The position numbers and the translations under genes were made by a program. Shown piece by piece: positions 22,166-32,475 of a DNA stretch of 64,000 nucleotides. The stretch's first letter is position 1. Each line of letters begins with the position of its first letter. The stretch is from Pycnopodia helianthoides (lineage: Eukaryota; Echinodermata; Asteroidea; Forcipulatida; Asteriidae), in the NCBI GenBank assembly GCA_032158295.1, contig CM063246.1, forward strand, positions 14,419,168-14,483,167. Direction: 5' to 3'. The notes beneath the pieces were generated by a model. It saw nothing but the letters and a program-made list of their open reading frames with translations. It did not search any database and was not told the DNA's origin.

Positions 22166-22949
22166 TGGTAGGCCAACCAACCTGTGTACAGTTCATCAAA
22201 TTGGGAAATACACTTTTTAGTGAAAAACAAACAAACAAACAACAAAAGACAAAAATGATGAGACTCATATTGAGCATTTTGATTTTTGCAAATCAAAGTT
22301 ATATTCAGACAGAAATATTTCCTTTGAGAATTAGCACTGGTTAAACTTTATAATCCACATTTAAAAACAGTCAAAACATTTCCCTTCATAATTATAAACT
22401 CTGTACTTTGACTTTTAAGTGAAAGAGAAACAAAATTTCCGCTCAGTGCTGTAAAGTTCTCATTTGCGATTTATTTGTACTGTGGGCCTCAATCTAAAAT
22501 GGCTATAAATCTCAAAGAAAAAACCACAGCTTAATGTTTTCCTTAATGTTCAACAAAATTCATGTTTATCTGAGCCAAATATTTATTTTGGGGAATATGT
22601 TTCACCGATAAACTCACTTTAACAGGGGCTTCAAAGTATGCTAAAAACCAAACTAACTAATTTTAGAAAATTCATACAATAAGGACCTTCTTGTCTCAAC
22701 TCATCTGACGTTATCACCCATGCTAAATCTTGCTTGTGCCATTTTGGGAGTCAGATTCCCCGGATGTTACTGCGCAGAGCGAAATTTTGGCAATGTGCCT
22801 GCGTTTAGATGCGTATCTTATCTGAGCATGCAATTTTGAACCCCAAACTGGCAGACCGTGGACAGACAGTAGCGGCGTATGACTGGAATGACCAAAGTCT
22901 TCCAAATCAAAACGATTGGGATGATGACTGCAAGACATTTTCAGCTCAC

Positions 22950-23124
22950 CTTGTTGTGCCAGCTCCTGACTCCATAACTTTCTCTCTGCCTTCAGGCCCT
23001 CTATCACCGACTCCTGGGCCACGACCTGAGCAGCTAATCGGCTCTTCTCTTGCCGGAGGGCTTCAAACTGCAGCAGTTTCCTCCTGTCTTCCTCTAACTG
23101 GGATTCTGTACCCTGGATGTGGTC
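22950..23124 (-). CDS. LRRCC1: LRRCC1 coiled-coil exon (DHIQGTES...ELAQQ)
   Basis: Acceptor CCGCAG, donor GTGAGC, 58 codons plus one base. Key blocks are RRKLLQFEALRQEKSRLAAQ and ESVIEGLKAERKLWSQELAQ, the most conserved stretch of the gene in this window when set against vertebrate LRRCC1 (LIFGLRTERKVWGHELAQQG). The residual G makes a glycine with the exon at 21742. Both junctions keep frame. Confidence 0.9.
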
Positions 23125-23419
23125 CTGCGGGAAATGGAACAGCCAAAATATAACAAATCCTTGTGTGCCCAGAAAAAAGTAATTTATGTGCTAAATTGAG
23201 TTTCAAGAAAACTGAGCATGAAAGTTTGATGGGTTTTCTGCCATTCACTAATCTTTATAGGAAGGTTAATTTCTGAATGGGAATAGGAAAACAGGTCTTT
23301 TGGGGTAATTCTAGCAACAAAAATGTAACAGTAATGCCACATTTTTTTGTCAGGAACCATTTTATTGCATAAGACCATCTGTTAATGGAAAAAGGGACTT
23401 TGAGTGCCTGGTTCTTCCA

Positions 23420-23540
23420 AGCATTCAACGATTATGCTCAAGAGGACACAAGTACAATGACTGGGAGTCGAACCCACACTCCAATGACATTACCACTAGA
23501 ACTTGAGTTGGATGCCCTAGAGGGCTTGACAAAGACACCC
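23420..23540 (-). mobile_element. SINE type 1 fragment
   Basis: Minus-strand tRNA-like region with GAGTGTGGGTTCGACTCCCA. It lies about 20 bp beyond the donor of exon 23560-23631. Confidence 0.65.
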
Positions 23541-23559
23541 TATGCTGTACTGAGCTTAC

Positions 23560-23631
23560 CCTTGCTACTGCTGCAGACTCATGCTTAGATTTAGACAACT
23601 CAGAGATCCGACCTTTCTGCTCCTTCACCAA
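23560..23631 (-). CDS. LRRCC1: LRRCC1 short exon (LVKEQKGRISELSKSK...)
   Basis: A 72-nt phase-0 exon of 24 codons with acceptor CCTCAG and donor GTAAGC. Residues LVKEQKGRISELSKSKHES correspond to vertebrate MVKEQKTKLAEVSKLKQET. The exon lies between SINE fragments at 23.42-23.54 kb and 23.72-24.05 kb. Confidence 0.88.
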
Positions 23632-23719
23632 CTGAGGACATCAAAAATAAAAACAATCATTACTATGAATATATAATACTTCCCTTTATATTTAAATAAA
23701 AATAATAATACAGCAGTTA

Positions 23720-24046
23720 TTAGGCGTTTTAAACTTTGTACCAAAGCGCCTTACACTAGTACTACTCCTGTTCATTGAGCCTTAAGCATTCCGAAAACCA
23801 TCTCAACTCCTTTGGAGTATGCAACACCAGGAACCAAATTGGTGCACAGGTTGCTAATCATTCAAATCAACAATATCTACCCTCGCATGTACCCATTCAC
23901 TCATTGGTAATGAGAAGCAATTGTAGTTAAGTGTCTTGCCTAAGAATGCAAGTGTCACGACCAGGATTCGAACCCACGCTCTGATGACTCAGTGAACCGG
24001 TCATCAGAACTTGAGTTTGATGCTCTAGACCACTCGGCCATGACAC
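23720..24046 (-). mobile_element. SINE type 1, near full length
   Basis: The TGGCCGAGTGGTCTAGAGCA head, GGGTTCGAATCCTGGTCGTG B box, TTAAGTGTCTTGC-like core and a 3' part with AAGGCGCTTTGGTACAAAG. The longest copy of this family here. Confidence 0.75.
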
Positions 24047-24344
24047 TAATGGCAGCTTTGACAGCAACCTTTTCCAAACCCTACAAATCACCTTTACTAG
24101 ATTTTTATTTATTTTTAGATAGGAGATTGTTTTCTTTTGCAATTTCATTTTGATTTTATCCTGCGAGTCATTAAACGTGATGCAATGAAATTAAATGAAT
24201 GATTATCATTAAAAGATGACTGAACTCAAATCAGAAAAAACAATATTGTTCTTTAATTTGAAAATATTATGATATTTCTTGTCATGAAACCAAAAATGCC
24301 TTATAATTGAACTTAATCACTCTAGCTCGCAAGCCTGAGGAAAC

Positions 24345-24550
24345 CCGTAAACAAGGGTGCTAGCTAAGTGAACCAGAAACACCTGGTTAACCCCTAGTCT
24401 TCCACGGTGAGTGTTCTAGGTTCTTTCATGTGCACTACCAACCCTACAGTACACGGGACACAAGCCGAGACCGGGAGTTGAACCCACACTCTGCTGATCA
24501 CAAACACCAGAGCTTGAGTCCGGCGCTCTTAGCTGCTTGGCCACGACACG
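24345..24550 (-). mobile_element. SINE type 1, variant
   Basis: Minus strand TGGCCAAGCAGCTAAGAGCG head and GGGTTCAACTCCCGGTCTCG B box, with a different tail from 24046. Confidence 0.7.
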
Positions 24551-24622
24551 CCAAGTTAACAAACTAAAATGATGTACATGACAGAATGTTTTATCAAGAT
24601 GTGAAATCTTTGACTGACTTAC

Positions 24623-24736
24623 AGCAGTGAGTTCAGTAACTACACCAGATGTCCTCTTCTCTTTGACCGTGGTTGATGACAACGCTTGCTTGGCCATGGA
24701 ACCCTCATGACTGACTCTCTCAAAGGCTTCTTGAAG
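24623..24736 (-). CDS. LRRCC1: LRRCC1 coiled-coil exon (LQEAFERVSHEG...ELTA)
   Basis: A 114-nt phase-0 exon of 38 codons with acceptor TTGTAG and donor GTAAGT. It begins LQEAFERVSHEGSMAKQAL and ends VVTELTA. It continues from the RFRE end of the exon at 25466 and into LVKEQK at 23631, the same order as in vertebrate LRRCC1 (RFQDVKDGFENVATEL ... LTCMVKEQ). Confidence 0.87.
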
Positions 24737-24764
24737 CTACAAATCATCACATAGAAGTATCGGT

Positions 24765-25035
24765 TAGAAATGATGAAGATGTGGAATGTCATACTTTGTT
24801 GATCGAGGTTTAGCCAACCCTTTTTTTGTACCCATTGGCACTTGTGCACATCTTCAACAGAAAGTCATTTACTCATTGAACAGGGCAGGGAAATGTCACC
24901 GTATTATTACCGTATCTAGCAATCATAATTTTTGTGTTTGAAGTGGATCAGTATATAATATATAAGTATCGGTTAGAAATGATGAAGATGTGGAATGTCG
25001 TACGTTCTTGATCGAGGTTAAGCCAACCCTTTAAA
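24765..25035. repeat. 71-bp direct repeat
   Basis: AAGTATCGGTTAGAAATGAT with its AAGATGTGGAATGTC continuation occurs at 24757 and 24964, about 207 bp apart. The left copy lies about 20 bp upstream of the exon 24623-24736 acceptor. Confidence 0.8.
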
Positions 25036-25189
25036 AATGAATTGGTGTTACCCACTACTATAACAGTTTTTTTTTTACTTGTGCGGTTTCGGGCAGTTCA
25101 GTGAGTAAATGGCCGGACGATATTACAAAAAGAGTTCAGATAGTATGCTCAGAGTGGTTATACTCTGGACACAAACAGGGCCCAATTTC

Positions 25190-25285
25190 ATGGCTCTGCT
25201 TACCTCATAATTCTAGGCTAACAGTGCCCCATAAAGCATGTGATTCTATAAGCCGTAAGCGCAGAATTCTGCAGTAAGCGGAGCC
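25190..25285. mobile_element. Small foldback element
   Basis: Inverted arms ATGGCTCTGCTTAC / GTAAGCGGAGCCAT, about 95 bp apart, with internal AATTCTGC-type arms. Confidence 0.65.
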
Positions 25286-25465
25286 ATTACCCTTTTCAAG
25301 GTGTGGTGGACACTATAGGAGTGCACTGTCTGGTTAAGGTATACAGACAAATTTACCCCATTCCAAATAGTGTTACAGTAATGTGTCCACCATATCTCAA
25401 GATGGCTGATGTTTCCTTTGACTTGTGAGTTTTTGACTAAAGTTCAGTCAGTTGTGGTGCCTTAC

Positions 25466-25550
25466 CTCTCTAAATCTCTCTGCTTCCATCTGGAGTGCCA
25501 GACGGAACTCGTCTTCCAGCTCAGAATACTGACGGGTCAGAGTGTCCGTC
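25466..25550 (-). CDS. LRRCC1: LRRCC1 coiled-coil exon (TDTLTRQYSELEDEF...)
   Basis: Acceptor ATCAG, donor GTAAGG, 85 nt: one leading base and 28 codons reading TDTLTRQYSELEDEFRLALQ then MEAERFRE. It matches vertebrate DVLSQQYMDLENEFRIALTVEARRFQD. It requires two bases from the preceding exon, which the assembled exon at 25935-26052 does not supply. Confidence 0.89.
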
Positions 25551-25934
25551 CTGATGACAGGGGAAACATATCAAGTTGTAAGGAAACTAAAACGGACAGG
25601 TTCAGTATTATAAATTATGGAGTTTCTGATTTCAGGGAAAGAGAATTCATAACTAACCGATCAATAGCAAACAAGTTTTTAAAGAAATATTAGGTATTTG
25701 TGCTGATTCCTAAAGAAGCGATTTCAAATAAAATAGGCAAAAATTCAGTAAGTACAAGATTTGCTTCTGTCCACTTCGACCTTTATGCAGTCACTACCTT
25801 TATCTAGTTTCCTGTGCGCCATTGTTAATCATGCATGCTGATTTTCTTTTTTGCCAATGGGCCAGACTGTTGTCCCTTCCACCCTCAGCTTGGTTAAGTT
25901 AATGGTGTTATTACTAGTTGCTTATATTGCTTAC

Positions 25935-26052
25935 CGTTCCTTTATACAGCTTGTACTCTTGCTCATGTTTGCTCTGTTCTCTTGATACCTCTCTATGGAT
26001 GACGTCTTGAAGCTCTCTGCTATCCAGTCTGTACAGAGAATCCAGCTGCTGC
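25935..26052 (-). CDS. LRRCC1: LRRCC1 coiled-coil exon, one base out of phase
   Basis: Acceptor ATATCAG, donor GTAAGC. After one base completing an arginine codon it reads QQLDSLYRLDSRELQDVIHR then EQSKHEQEYKLYKG. The 118 nt end in phase 0, but the next exon needs two bases left over, so the assembly carries one base too many (or two too few), probably in the GGAACG just before the donor. Without it the join would read YKG-x-TDTL, the same spacing as vertebrate EYQEKIDVL. Confidence 0.82.
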
Positions 26053-26149
26053 CTGATATGGACAAATCATAAATAACGTCACCAGCATAACGATATAACG
26101 TTTCTCCCTTTTTGGCCTTCAGCTCTCTCAGAATTCCTACCCAATCCCT

Positions 26150-26750
26150 TAACCTAAAACTACAGCCCACTGATGTTAAACTTTGTTGCCTGACCCACCT
26201 GTGTTCCTGCTTTGTATTTGCCAGTAGTGCTTGTAGTTGATTGCCTACTACGTCCATAACCCAGACTACACCCCACTGATAGCCAAGGTCTGCAGTCACA
26301 GACCCACCTGTGTTCCTGTTCTGTATTTGCCAGTAATGCTTGTAGTTGATTGCCTACTACGTCCATAACCCAAATCCCACCCCACTGATAGCCAAGGTCT
26401 GCAGTCACAGACCCACCTGTGTTCCTGCTCTGTATTTGCCAGTAATGCTTGTAGTTGATTGCCTACTACGTCAATAACTCAAACTACACCCCACTGATAG
26501 CCAAGGTGTGCAGTCATAGACCCACTTGTGTTCCTGTTCTGTATTTGCCAGTAGCTCTTGTATTTGATTGTCTATGACATCCATAACCCAAACTACACCC
26601 CACTGATAGCCAAGGTCTGCAGTCACAGACCCACCTGTGTTCCTGCTCTGTATTTGCCAGTAATGCTTGTAGTTGATTGCCTACTACGTCCATAACCCAA
26701 ACTACACCCCACTGATAGCCAAGTCATGCAGTCAGATCAAGACCCACCTG
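26150..26750 (-). repeat. 109-bp array built from an LRRCC1 exon end
   Basis: Splice donors (plus-strand ACCCACC) occur at about 26193, 26302, 26411, 26520, 26629 and 26742, a 109-bp period. Each unit carries about 41 nt of exon end (encoding LQALLANTEQEHR in several copies), the GTGGGT donor (GTGGGT or GTAAGT-like variants) and about 68 bp of intron. The rightmost copy is the true exon end. The array lies in the intron just before exon 25935-26052. Confidence 0.92.
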
Positions 26751-26887
26751 TGTTCCTGCTCTTGATTTGCCAGTAGCTCTTGTAGTTGTCTTATTTTCTC
26801 CTCTTGCTGTTTGCATTGTGTCTTCACAAGATCGACTTCTCGACCGATGGCTGCCGCTCTCATCTGGTACTCTTGAGTTCTCTTAGT
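26748..26887 (-). CDS. LRRCC1: LRRCC1 coiled-coil exon (TKRTQEYQMRAAA...NQEQEH)
   Basis: A phase-0 start after a GTCTGG-flanked CAG acceptor, 46 codons plus two bases, donor GTGGGT. Residues RTQEYQMRAAAIGREVDLV and LQELLANQEQEHR align with vertebrate EIYLLR...LHQLLALKEQEHRKELE. The last 41 nt, the donor and about 68 bp of intron are repeated five more times to the left (26.15-26.75 kb). Confidence 0.88.
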
Positions 26888-27035
26888 CTGGATAAAACAA
26901 ATCATTTGAAATGTATTTGACGTTTCATTGCAAAAATGCTGTATGAACACAAAATAGTCTTTACTAAAACTAAGTGTGTTTTAAACATCAACAAGTCATA
27001 TCTTCCTTAGATGTAGACAAGATCATCATAGAGCT

Positions 27036-27133
27036 ATATATTGTTGTGTCAGTACAAAAATTGTTGTATCTCCTAAAAAAGCACTTATGTGACACAAGAG
27101 ATACAACGTTTTTGCACTGATGCAATGATATAT
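27036..27133. repeat. Foldback hairpin
   Basis: Arms TATATTGTTGTGTCAGTAC plus ATTGTTGTATCTC (27037-27072) pair with 27098-27132. The loop is about 25 bp. Confidence 0.8.
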
Positions 27134-27232
27134 TGACTGAAGCTAACTCTTGATTCTACATGCTCAATTGTTGTGCGTGACTGAAGAACATGTTTGATGT
27201 TTCACAGAACTTATGTCATGTTGAAAGATTAA

Positions 27233-27425
27233 TGGATCAGGTTGGCTCAGTGGTTTCTTTTCCTGCCTTTGACCTCTGTAGACCCAGGTTTGAATCTCAA
27301 CTCAGACCTGGAGCCTTGCATGGGGATTGGGTTTTCAGTCCCTACCTGATTGCATGGGTTTTTCCCCATTGGGGTTTTCCTCCCACATCTAAAACTGAAC
27401 ATTTCTTCTCAGTTCCTTTTCATCC
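27233..27425 (+). mobile_element. tRNA-derived SINE type 4
   Basis: TTGGCTCAGTGGTTTCTTTT head and CCAGGTTTGAATCTCAACTC B box, then a tail with GGGTTTTTCCCC and GGGGTTTTCCTCCC repeats, ending about 60 bp from exon 27483. Confidence 0.7.
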
Positions 27426-27482
27426 TGTTATTGGCGCCGATTACGCTGTAATGGAACATTTGATAATTGATCGTAAACTCAC

Positions 27483-27617
27483 TTCATGAGCATGTTGATT
27501 TAATCTCTCAGTCTCCATCTTTGTTGATGTTGTCTCCATAGCTCTAAGAGCTCGTCTCTGCTCCTCCTCAGCCTTCTGAGAGGCTGCCAACTTAGCACTG
27601 ACTTCATCCAACTTGCT
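27483..27617 (-). CDS. LRRCC1: LRRCC1 coiled-coil exon (SKLDEVSAKLAAS...)
   Basis: A 135-nt phase-0 exon of 45 codons with acceptor TTTTACAG and donor GTGAGT. It reads SKLDEVSAKLAASQKAEEEQ, a helix with ALRAMETT, and ends LNQHAHE. It joins TKRTQEYQ of the next exon. A SINE-like insertion ends about 60 bp downstream of its donor. Confidence 0.85.
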
Positions 27618-28304
27618 CTGTAAAAGGAGAATTACCAATCACTCCGCTTACAAACTGGGGAAGTAATCATTTTGATTACAAAAGCAATGTTTGAGAGACG
27701 CAACTCCATTTTTGATACAGAGTTCAGCTCCAGCAATGATCAGAAGCCCATAAATAAAGTTTGGAGCTCGTTTTCTTTTAGGGTCTAAGGGAGACATTGT
27801 GATGTTCTGGGAAGAGAAGGGGGTTCACCCGTGGTGATTTCTGGCATGGTTGGTTGTAGATTGCACCACATCACCTTGAAAACTCTTACACATGTACCCT
27901 TACAGGTGTACATATTGGGTTTCATAGTTCAAAGATAGGTCTGCATTGAGGCGTCCATCGGGTGTGATAAAATGCAATATAGGAACTGCATATTATAATT
28001 ACTATTATTATTAAAAGTATTAATTTTTGTCACATGAATCACTTTGGTTGTGTACACTGTGATACAATGATAAAGCTATACAGTGTGAACAAAGCTATGG
28101 GCAAGTGTGAGGAAAGGATTTCGAATGCTTTTCGAGATCTTAAACAACCGTTTAAAACCGACAGGGTCATGGCTGTGCAATAAAGCACCGAGCCAAATTA
28201 AAGGTCTTTTATCGCAGGGCCACGAACCTGCAAGTTTTTACACAGGTGTTTAAGACCTCAAAAGCATTCAAAAATCCATTCACTCTTTTATTCCCATTCA
28301 TTAT

Positions 28305-28694
28305 TAAAGGAACATTACAAAATTGGTTTGCTAACAAAACAGTTGCTGGCAGTGTAAGCACTTTATGTAATCCACCATATACATAAACTGACAAACCTGT
28401 AAGAGTTTGAGATCGATCGGCCCTCTGTGTCATGAGAAAATAGTGAAAAACCGATTACACATTTGCATGAAATCGTATAGATTCAACAATTGAATAAAAC
28501 GCTCACTGAGCGATAAACCCCAATCGAAAATTAGTTTATTCATTTCTCATCAAATATGGCATTTCAGACAGAAATATTTCAAGGGATGTTTTCTACTATC
28601 ATCATCATTAGACCGTGTAAGTTTTATGTAAATCTGTGATCAAAAAGTACATTTTACAAGATTTTTTCTTACCAATTCTGTAATGTTCCTTTAA
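28305..28694 (+). mobile_element. TTAA MITE family A, copy 4
   Basis: 390 bp, complete, in the LRRCC1 intron between exons 28945 and 27617. The central palindrome CGCTCACTGAGCG is intact. Confidence 0.88.
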
Positions 28695-28944
28695 ACACTC
28701 CTCATCAAGTTTATATTGCCTGTTTAAACATGATGGCCAAGTGATTTCCTTTCGACCAAACTTGGACTCAAGGATTCCGGACTTGAATACAAGACTACAC
28801 TGAAGTACAACCATGATACTGAAGTGCAGCTCATTGTCAAAACATTTTCTAACTTATCTATGATTTAGTTTTTGGTTTTAACTGTCCGAATTTTAAACTT
28901 CCAAATGGAGAGACAGCAATCAATTGTGCAGCTTCATCACTTAC

Positions 28945-29095
28945 AAGCTTATCTGCATCTTGCTCTGCTGTAGTGGGGAGGACTTTCCTAGCGAACAGTG
29001 GGTGACTTTTAACCTCTGGTGCACTGGGAGGGGAAACAGTGGTTGTACTGCTGGCAGGCCTAGCTTGCCGTTGCGAGCTTGTGCTGGTTGTAGAT
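28945..29095 (-). CDS. LRRCC1: LRRCC1 Ser/Thr/Pro-rich linker exon
   Basis: Acceptor CTTTGCAG, donor GTAAGT, 151 nt: one base plus 50 codons. The sequence is low-complexity, with STTSTSSQRQARPASSTTT, VSPPSAPEVKSHPLFARK and VLPTTAEQDADKL. It looks like the disordered linker between the LRR region and the coiled coil. It joins upstream (ETR then STTS) and downstream (DKL then SKLDEV) in frame. The vertebrate block around QLDQEREKRWRAEQAENKL, expected after this linker, was not found. Confidence 0.75.
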
Positions 29096-29179
29096 CTGCA
29101 AAGAGAAAAAGACACTACAAACGTTCTTTACATGAAAAATAAAGTTAACAGATTGTTCTTGAGACCTTTGAGTGGGTTT

Positions 29180-29395
29180 AAATGATTCTAATTATTATTA
29201 TTTATTTGACCAAGACAAACCAAACAAAAATTACAGATAAACAAGTACATGAAGATGAAAAAAGAAGCAATACAACAAAAAACAAAAGTAAACAAATAAA
29301 TAAGTAGTAGGTACAAGATAATTAATTAATAAGAAGTGGACAAATTTTAATAAATAATATAAACAAATAAAAAAAAAGCAATGAAAAATACAACT
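29180..29395. repeat. A-rich low-complexity tail
   Basis: ATT repeats followed by AAACAAA/AATAAATAA-rich sequence. Possibly the tail of a retroelement; no coding sequence. Confidence 0.5.
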
Positions 29396-29689
29396 AGGGA
29401 CCAGAACGGATTAAGCAAGTAAGGGTGGAGCATGCAGGAGGGGAACAAAACCCCCAAAACAAAGAAAGAAAAACCAAACTCAGGAAAAACAAATCATGCG
29501 GGTCAGAAACAACAAATGTCAACTAAATTACTGTTACTCAGAAGCATGCTGCCCCACATTGTGTTGATAGCGTGACTGTTCTCAGATCCAGACTTCATAT
29601 GTAACAACTGTACCCATATCCAGGGTCAATGCCGACAAATAGGTCCAAGACTAGGATCCAAGATTTAGGAGGTAGCATAGTGTTAGCCA

Positions 29690-29835
29690 GAGGGGTGTCT
29701 GGGTGTCTTTTGGACACCCTGTTTTAAATTTGGACACCCTGTTTTATCTGTCGTTTACATGTAACTATATTGTAAGAGAGCAATTTGGACACCCAGTTTT
29801 TAAATTTCCAGCAAGTTTGGACACCCTCTTACCAA
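29690..29835. repeat. TTTGGACACCC repeats
   Basis: Four copies of TTTGGACACCC (three followed by TGTTTT or AGTTTT) at irregular spacing of 23-75 bp. Confidence 0.7.
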
Positions 29836-29849
29836 ATCCTGGATAAAAC

Positions 29850-30550
29850 TTTGCATCGTATGTTGAAATGATGGCACTTCCACCTTTCGTTAAAGGGATT
29901 CCATCAACCTGTCTACATTTGTGCGTCAGTGACTGCCGAGAAAAACGAGAGCAAACGGTGACGATTTAAAACTGTCAGAGAGACCTGGCTCGATTTCACA
30001 AAACTCTTCCTAACTTAGGACTAGTCCTAGGCAATGCTAAGAGATAGGACTAGTTCTAAGTACTGGTCCTAACTTAGGACTAGTCCTAGGCATTGCTAAG
30101 ACAGTAAGAGATAGGACTAGTCTTAAGTTAGGACCAGTAAGTCCTATCTCTTAGCATTGCCTAGGACTAGTCCTAAGTCAGGAAGAGTTTTGTGAAATCG
30201 ACCCCTGGTTGTTTTAAACGATGGAAGGCTAAAACCTTGCATTGTATGTTGAAATGATGGCACTTCCACCTTTTGCTAAAGGGAAATTACATCATTGGTA
30301 AATGTAGTTTTTAAGAAAATGTGGGTATGTGGGGTAGGATTTAGTATAGAATCTCGTTCCATCGACCTGTTCCATCGTCAGTGACTGCTGAGAAAAACGA
30401 GAGCAAACGGTGACGATTTTAAACTGTCAGACAGACCTGGTTGTTTCATAACTCACACGTTTAAACGATGGTCAGCCTAGGACTAGTCCTGAGTTAGGAA
30501 GAGTTTTGTGAAATCCACCCCTGGTTGTTTTAAACAATGGAAGGCTCACC
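29850..30550. repeat. Duplicated segment containing a hairpin element
   Basis: GTATGTTGAAATGATGGCAC and CGAGAGCAAACGGTGACGAT both occur twice (29.86/29.95 kb and 30.24/30.40 kb). The 29990-30205 interval is a foldback made of CCTAACTTAGGACTAGTCCT and its complements. A partial copy of its end lies at 30475-30522. Confidence 0.8.
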
Positions 30551-30869
30551 ATCACTACAAAATTATACCAAATTGCCTTCTTCTCTAAATAAAATAAATG
30601 ACCTTAACAAAGCGAAAGAATTTCGCTGGACATTTGGGAATAATATATACTTTCAGTCAAGTAACTTAATTTGTAGCAACTTGGACGTAAAAATGTTTCA
30701 TGTCTGCAAATAATGTCACCCTGGAGTTTAAGACTTTAAGGATTTTCTGGGCACAGTGTCATCAGCACTAGAGAAGTAGATCACAGAGTATGATTTCAGT
30801 ACATCTGAGGAAAATAACTGCTACCTTTTCACCAGGCAGACTTTAAAAAAAAGCCTGAATTAAGATAAA

Positions 30870-31103
30870 AGTCAGGAATTTTTTTTTCTTGACTCAATCT
30901 GGAACATTGTTTCTCTGCAAACTTTCAAAACAGAACTGAAGACACTGCTCTTTACACAAGCACACTGTGTCTAGTTTCTTAGTTCTGAATTGTCACAATG
31001 TTCAATCATTGTATCTATTTTTATTGAGTGCTGTAGCGTCATGAGTAATGTATTTTAGAATGTGTGCTTTATAAATCCATATATTATTATTATTATTATT
31101 ACA
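30870..31103 (+). mobile_element. LINE 3' end
   Basis: A frame reading LQTFKTELKTLLFTQAHCV resembles the C-terminus of L2/CR1-type ORF2 (SFKTKLKTHLF). It is followed by about 100 bp of 3' UTR ending GCTTTATAAATCC and an ATT tail that abuts the donor of exon 31107. Confidence 0.6.
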
Positions 31104-31106
31104 TAC

Positions 31107-31257
31107 CTAGTTTCCTGATCACCATCCAGCCTACGTTGCCTGACCTCTGAGGTACGCGTCTGTCTGATGTGAGGGGCTGCCTTAGCCCTCCTCCTGATGG
31201 CTGCTCCCATGGATGACCCATGGCTCTCTCCCTCACTCTTATCTGTCTGATCTACGT
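31107..31257 (-). CDS. LRRCC1: LRRCC1 basic linker exon (VDQTDKSEGESHGSS...)
   Basis: Acceptor GATTACAG, donor GTATGT, 151 nt. Two bases complete a codon, then 49 codons run VDQTDKSEGESHGSSMGAAI, RRRAKAAPHIRQTRTSEV and RQRRLDGDQET, with two bases left. Only this frame is open. It is rich in Arg, Ser and Gly, a disordered basic linker. A LINE-like 3' tail ending in ATT repeats abuts the donor (30.87-31.10 kb). Confidence 0.75.
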
Positions 31258-31259
31258 CT

Positions 31260-32150
31260 GTAATCAACCAAAGATACTTCAAGATTCACGACAACATTAG
31301 GACTTAAAAGTAGGGTCATAGATTGGTTTTTGTCACCGTAATGCTGATTAATAGGCAAAATTATAAAGAAAGATACAATCATTTCACATGTGAAGGTTTC
31401 AGCTGAATACAGTGTCTACTTGTTAACACCAAGCGGTGACTCACTCACACTGAGATAAGATTTTGTGCATGTGCAATGGGAATTTTGTTCACCACCCCTC
31501 CTGACCAAATTGACGACCCCTGTTGATTGGCACCCCTTCTAAAACTTGTGTATTGGTACACTGTAGGATATCATGGAGTATCACGGGTTGGGATCTACCA
31601 TTTTGTAATGGTTATGTTTTTCTTGATATGTGCCACAGCTCTGTGGTGACGTAACTCGGTGCAAGGTTACGAAAGCAGCAAAAAACTGTCAGGGTATTTT
31701 CACAAGAACATTGAATCCATCTGCGTTTAGCAAGGTGTGAGGGGTACATCCAAGTACTTGGGGAAGGGGGGCCCTGATGGAGTCACTAAGTAGCCGAACA
31801 GAGGCACGCTGGTTCTAAATGGTTGTTCTCTGCTTGTGTCCGTTGTGTCCGGGATTTATTCTTTTTCTGGAAACACCTGCAGCAACTGTTGAGAGTTGTG
31901 CAGGCGGTGAGGTGAAAAGGTCACGCTACCCCAAAGCCCGCGAAACCAGTATGTTAAAACAATAGAACGCGTAGTGGATGTTAGAACACAAGCAGATTAT
32001 AATTGAATGAAACTTTTAACATGAACTATAAAGGACAAACACACATGAAAGTAAACAAACGTCGCGGTCAGACACGCGAGGGCGCACAGTGTTCGCGTTG
32101 CAGCACAACGACCTCCTCACAAAGGTAACAGATTCAAATGAAAAATTATC
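31260..32150. other. Intron sequence, no feature seen
   Basis: No reading frame with splice signals and no repeat family recognised. Confidence 0.4.
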
Positions 32151-32157
32151 CAAACCA

Positions 32158-32284
32158 TACTACTTCGAAGGGAATCCTTTCTCAAAATAGTTTATACTAT
32201 CAACAGCTGCAGTGCTTCTCACCAAGTAAGTTTTTTATGGTCATTAAATTTTGGAGTACTTACCAAAGTATTACCTTACCTTTA
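32158..32284 (+). mobile_element. Family B right-end fragment
   Basis: Resembles the right third of family B (TTTATACTATCAACAGCT, then CTCACCAAGTAAGTTTTT), ending near TACCAAAG. Confidence 0.6.
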
Positions 32285-32289
32285 ACTTT

Positions 32290-32475
32290 CATTTAATCTT
32301 AAGACATTACACAACACACGAGACCTACGGTACTACGGCTTTACATACCATCCAAAAGACGAAGCATTAACGCAATAACGGTTATGTGTCTTGCTTAAGG
32401 ACTCGAACCCACACTCTGCTGATCAGAAACACCAGAGCTTGAGTCCAGTGCACTTGACTGCTCAGTAATGACACA
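32290..32475 (-). mobile_element. SINE type 1, variant
   Basis: Contains ACCATCCAAAAGACGAAGCA, TGTCTTGCTTAAGGACTCG and a minus-strand GAGTGTGGGTTCGAGTCCTT B box. The tRNA-like head is worn. Confidence 0.7.
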
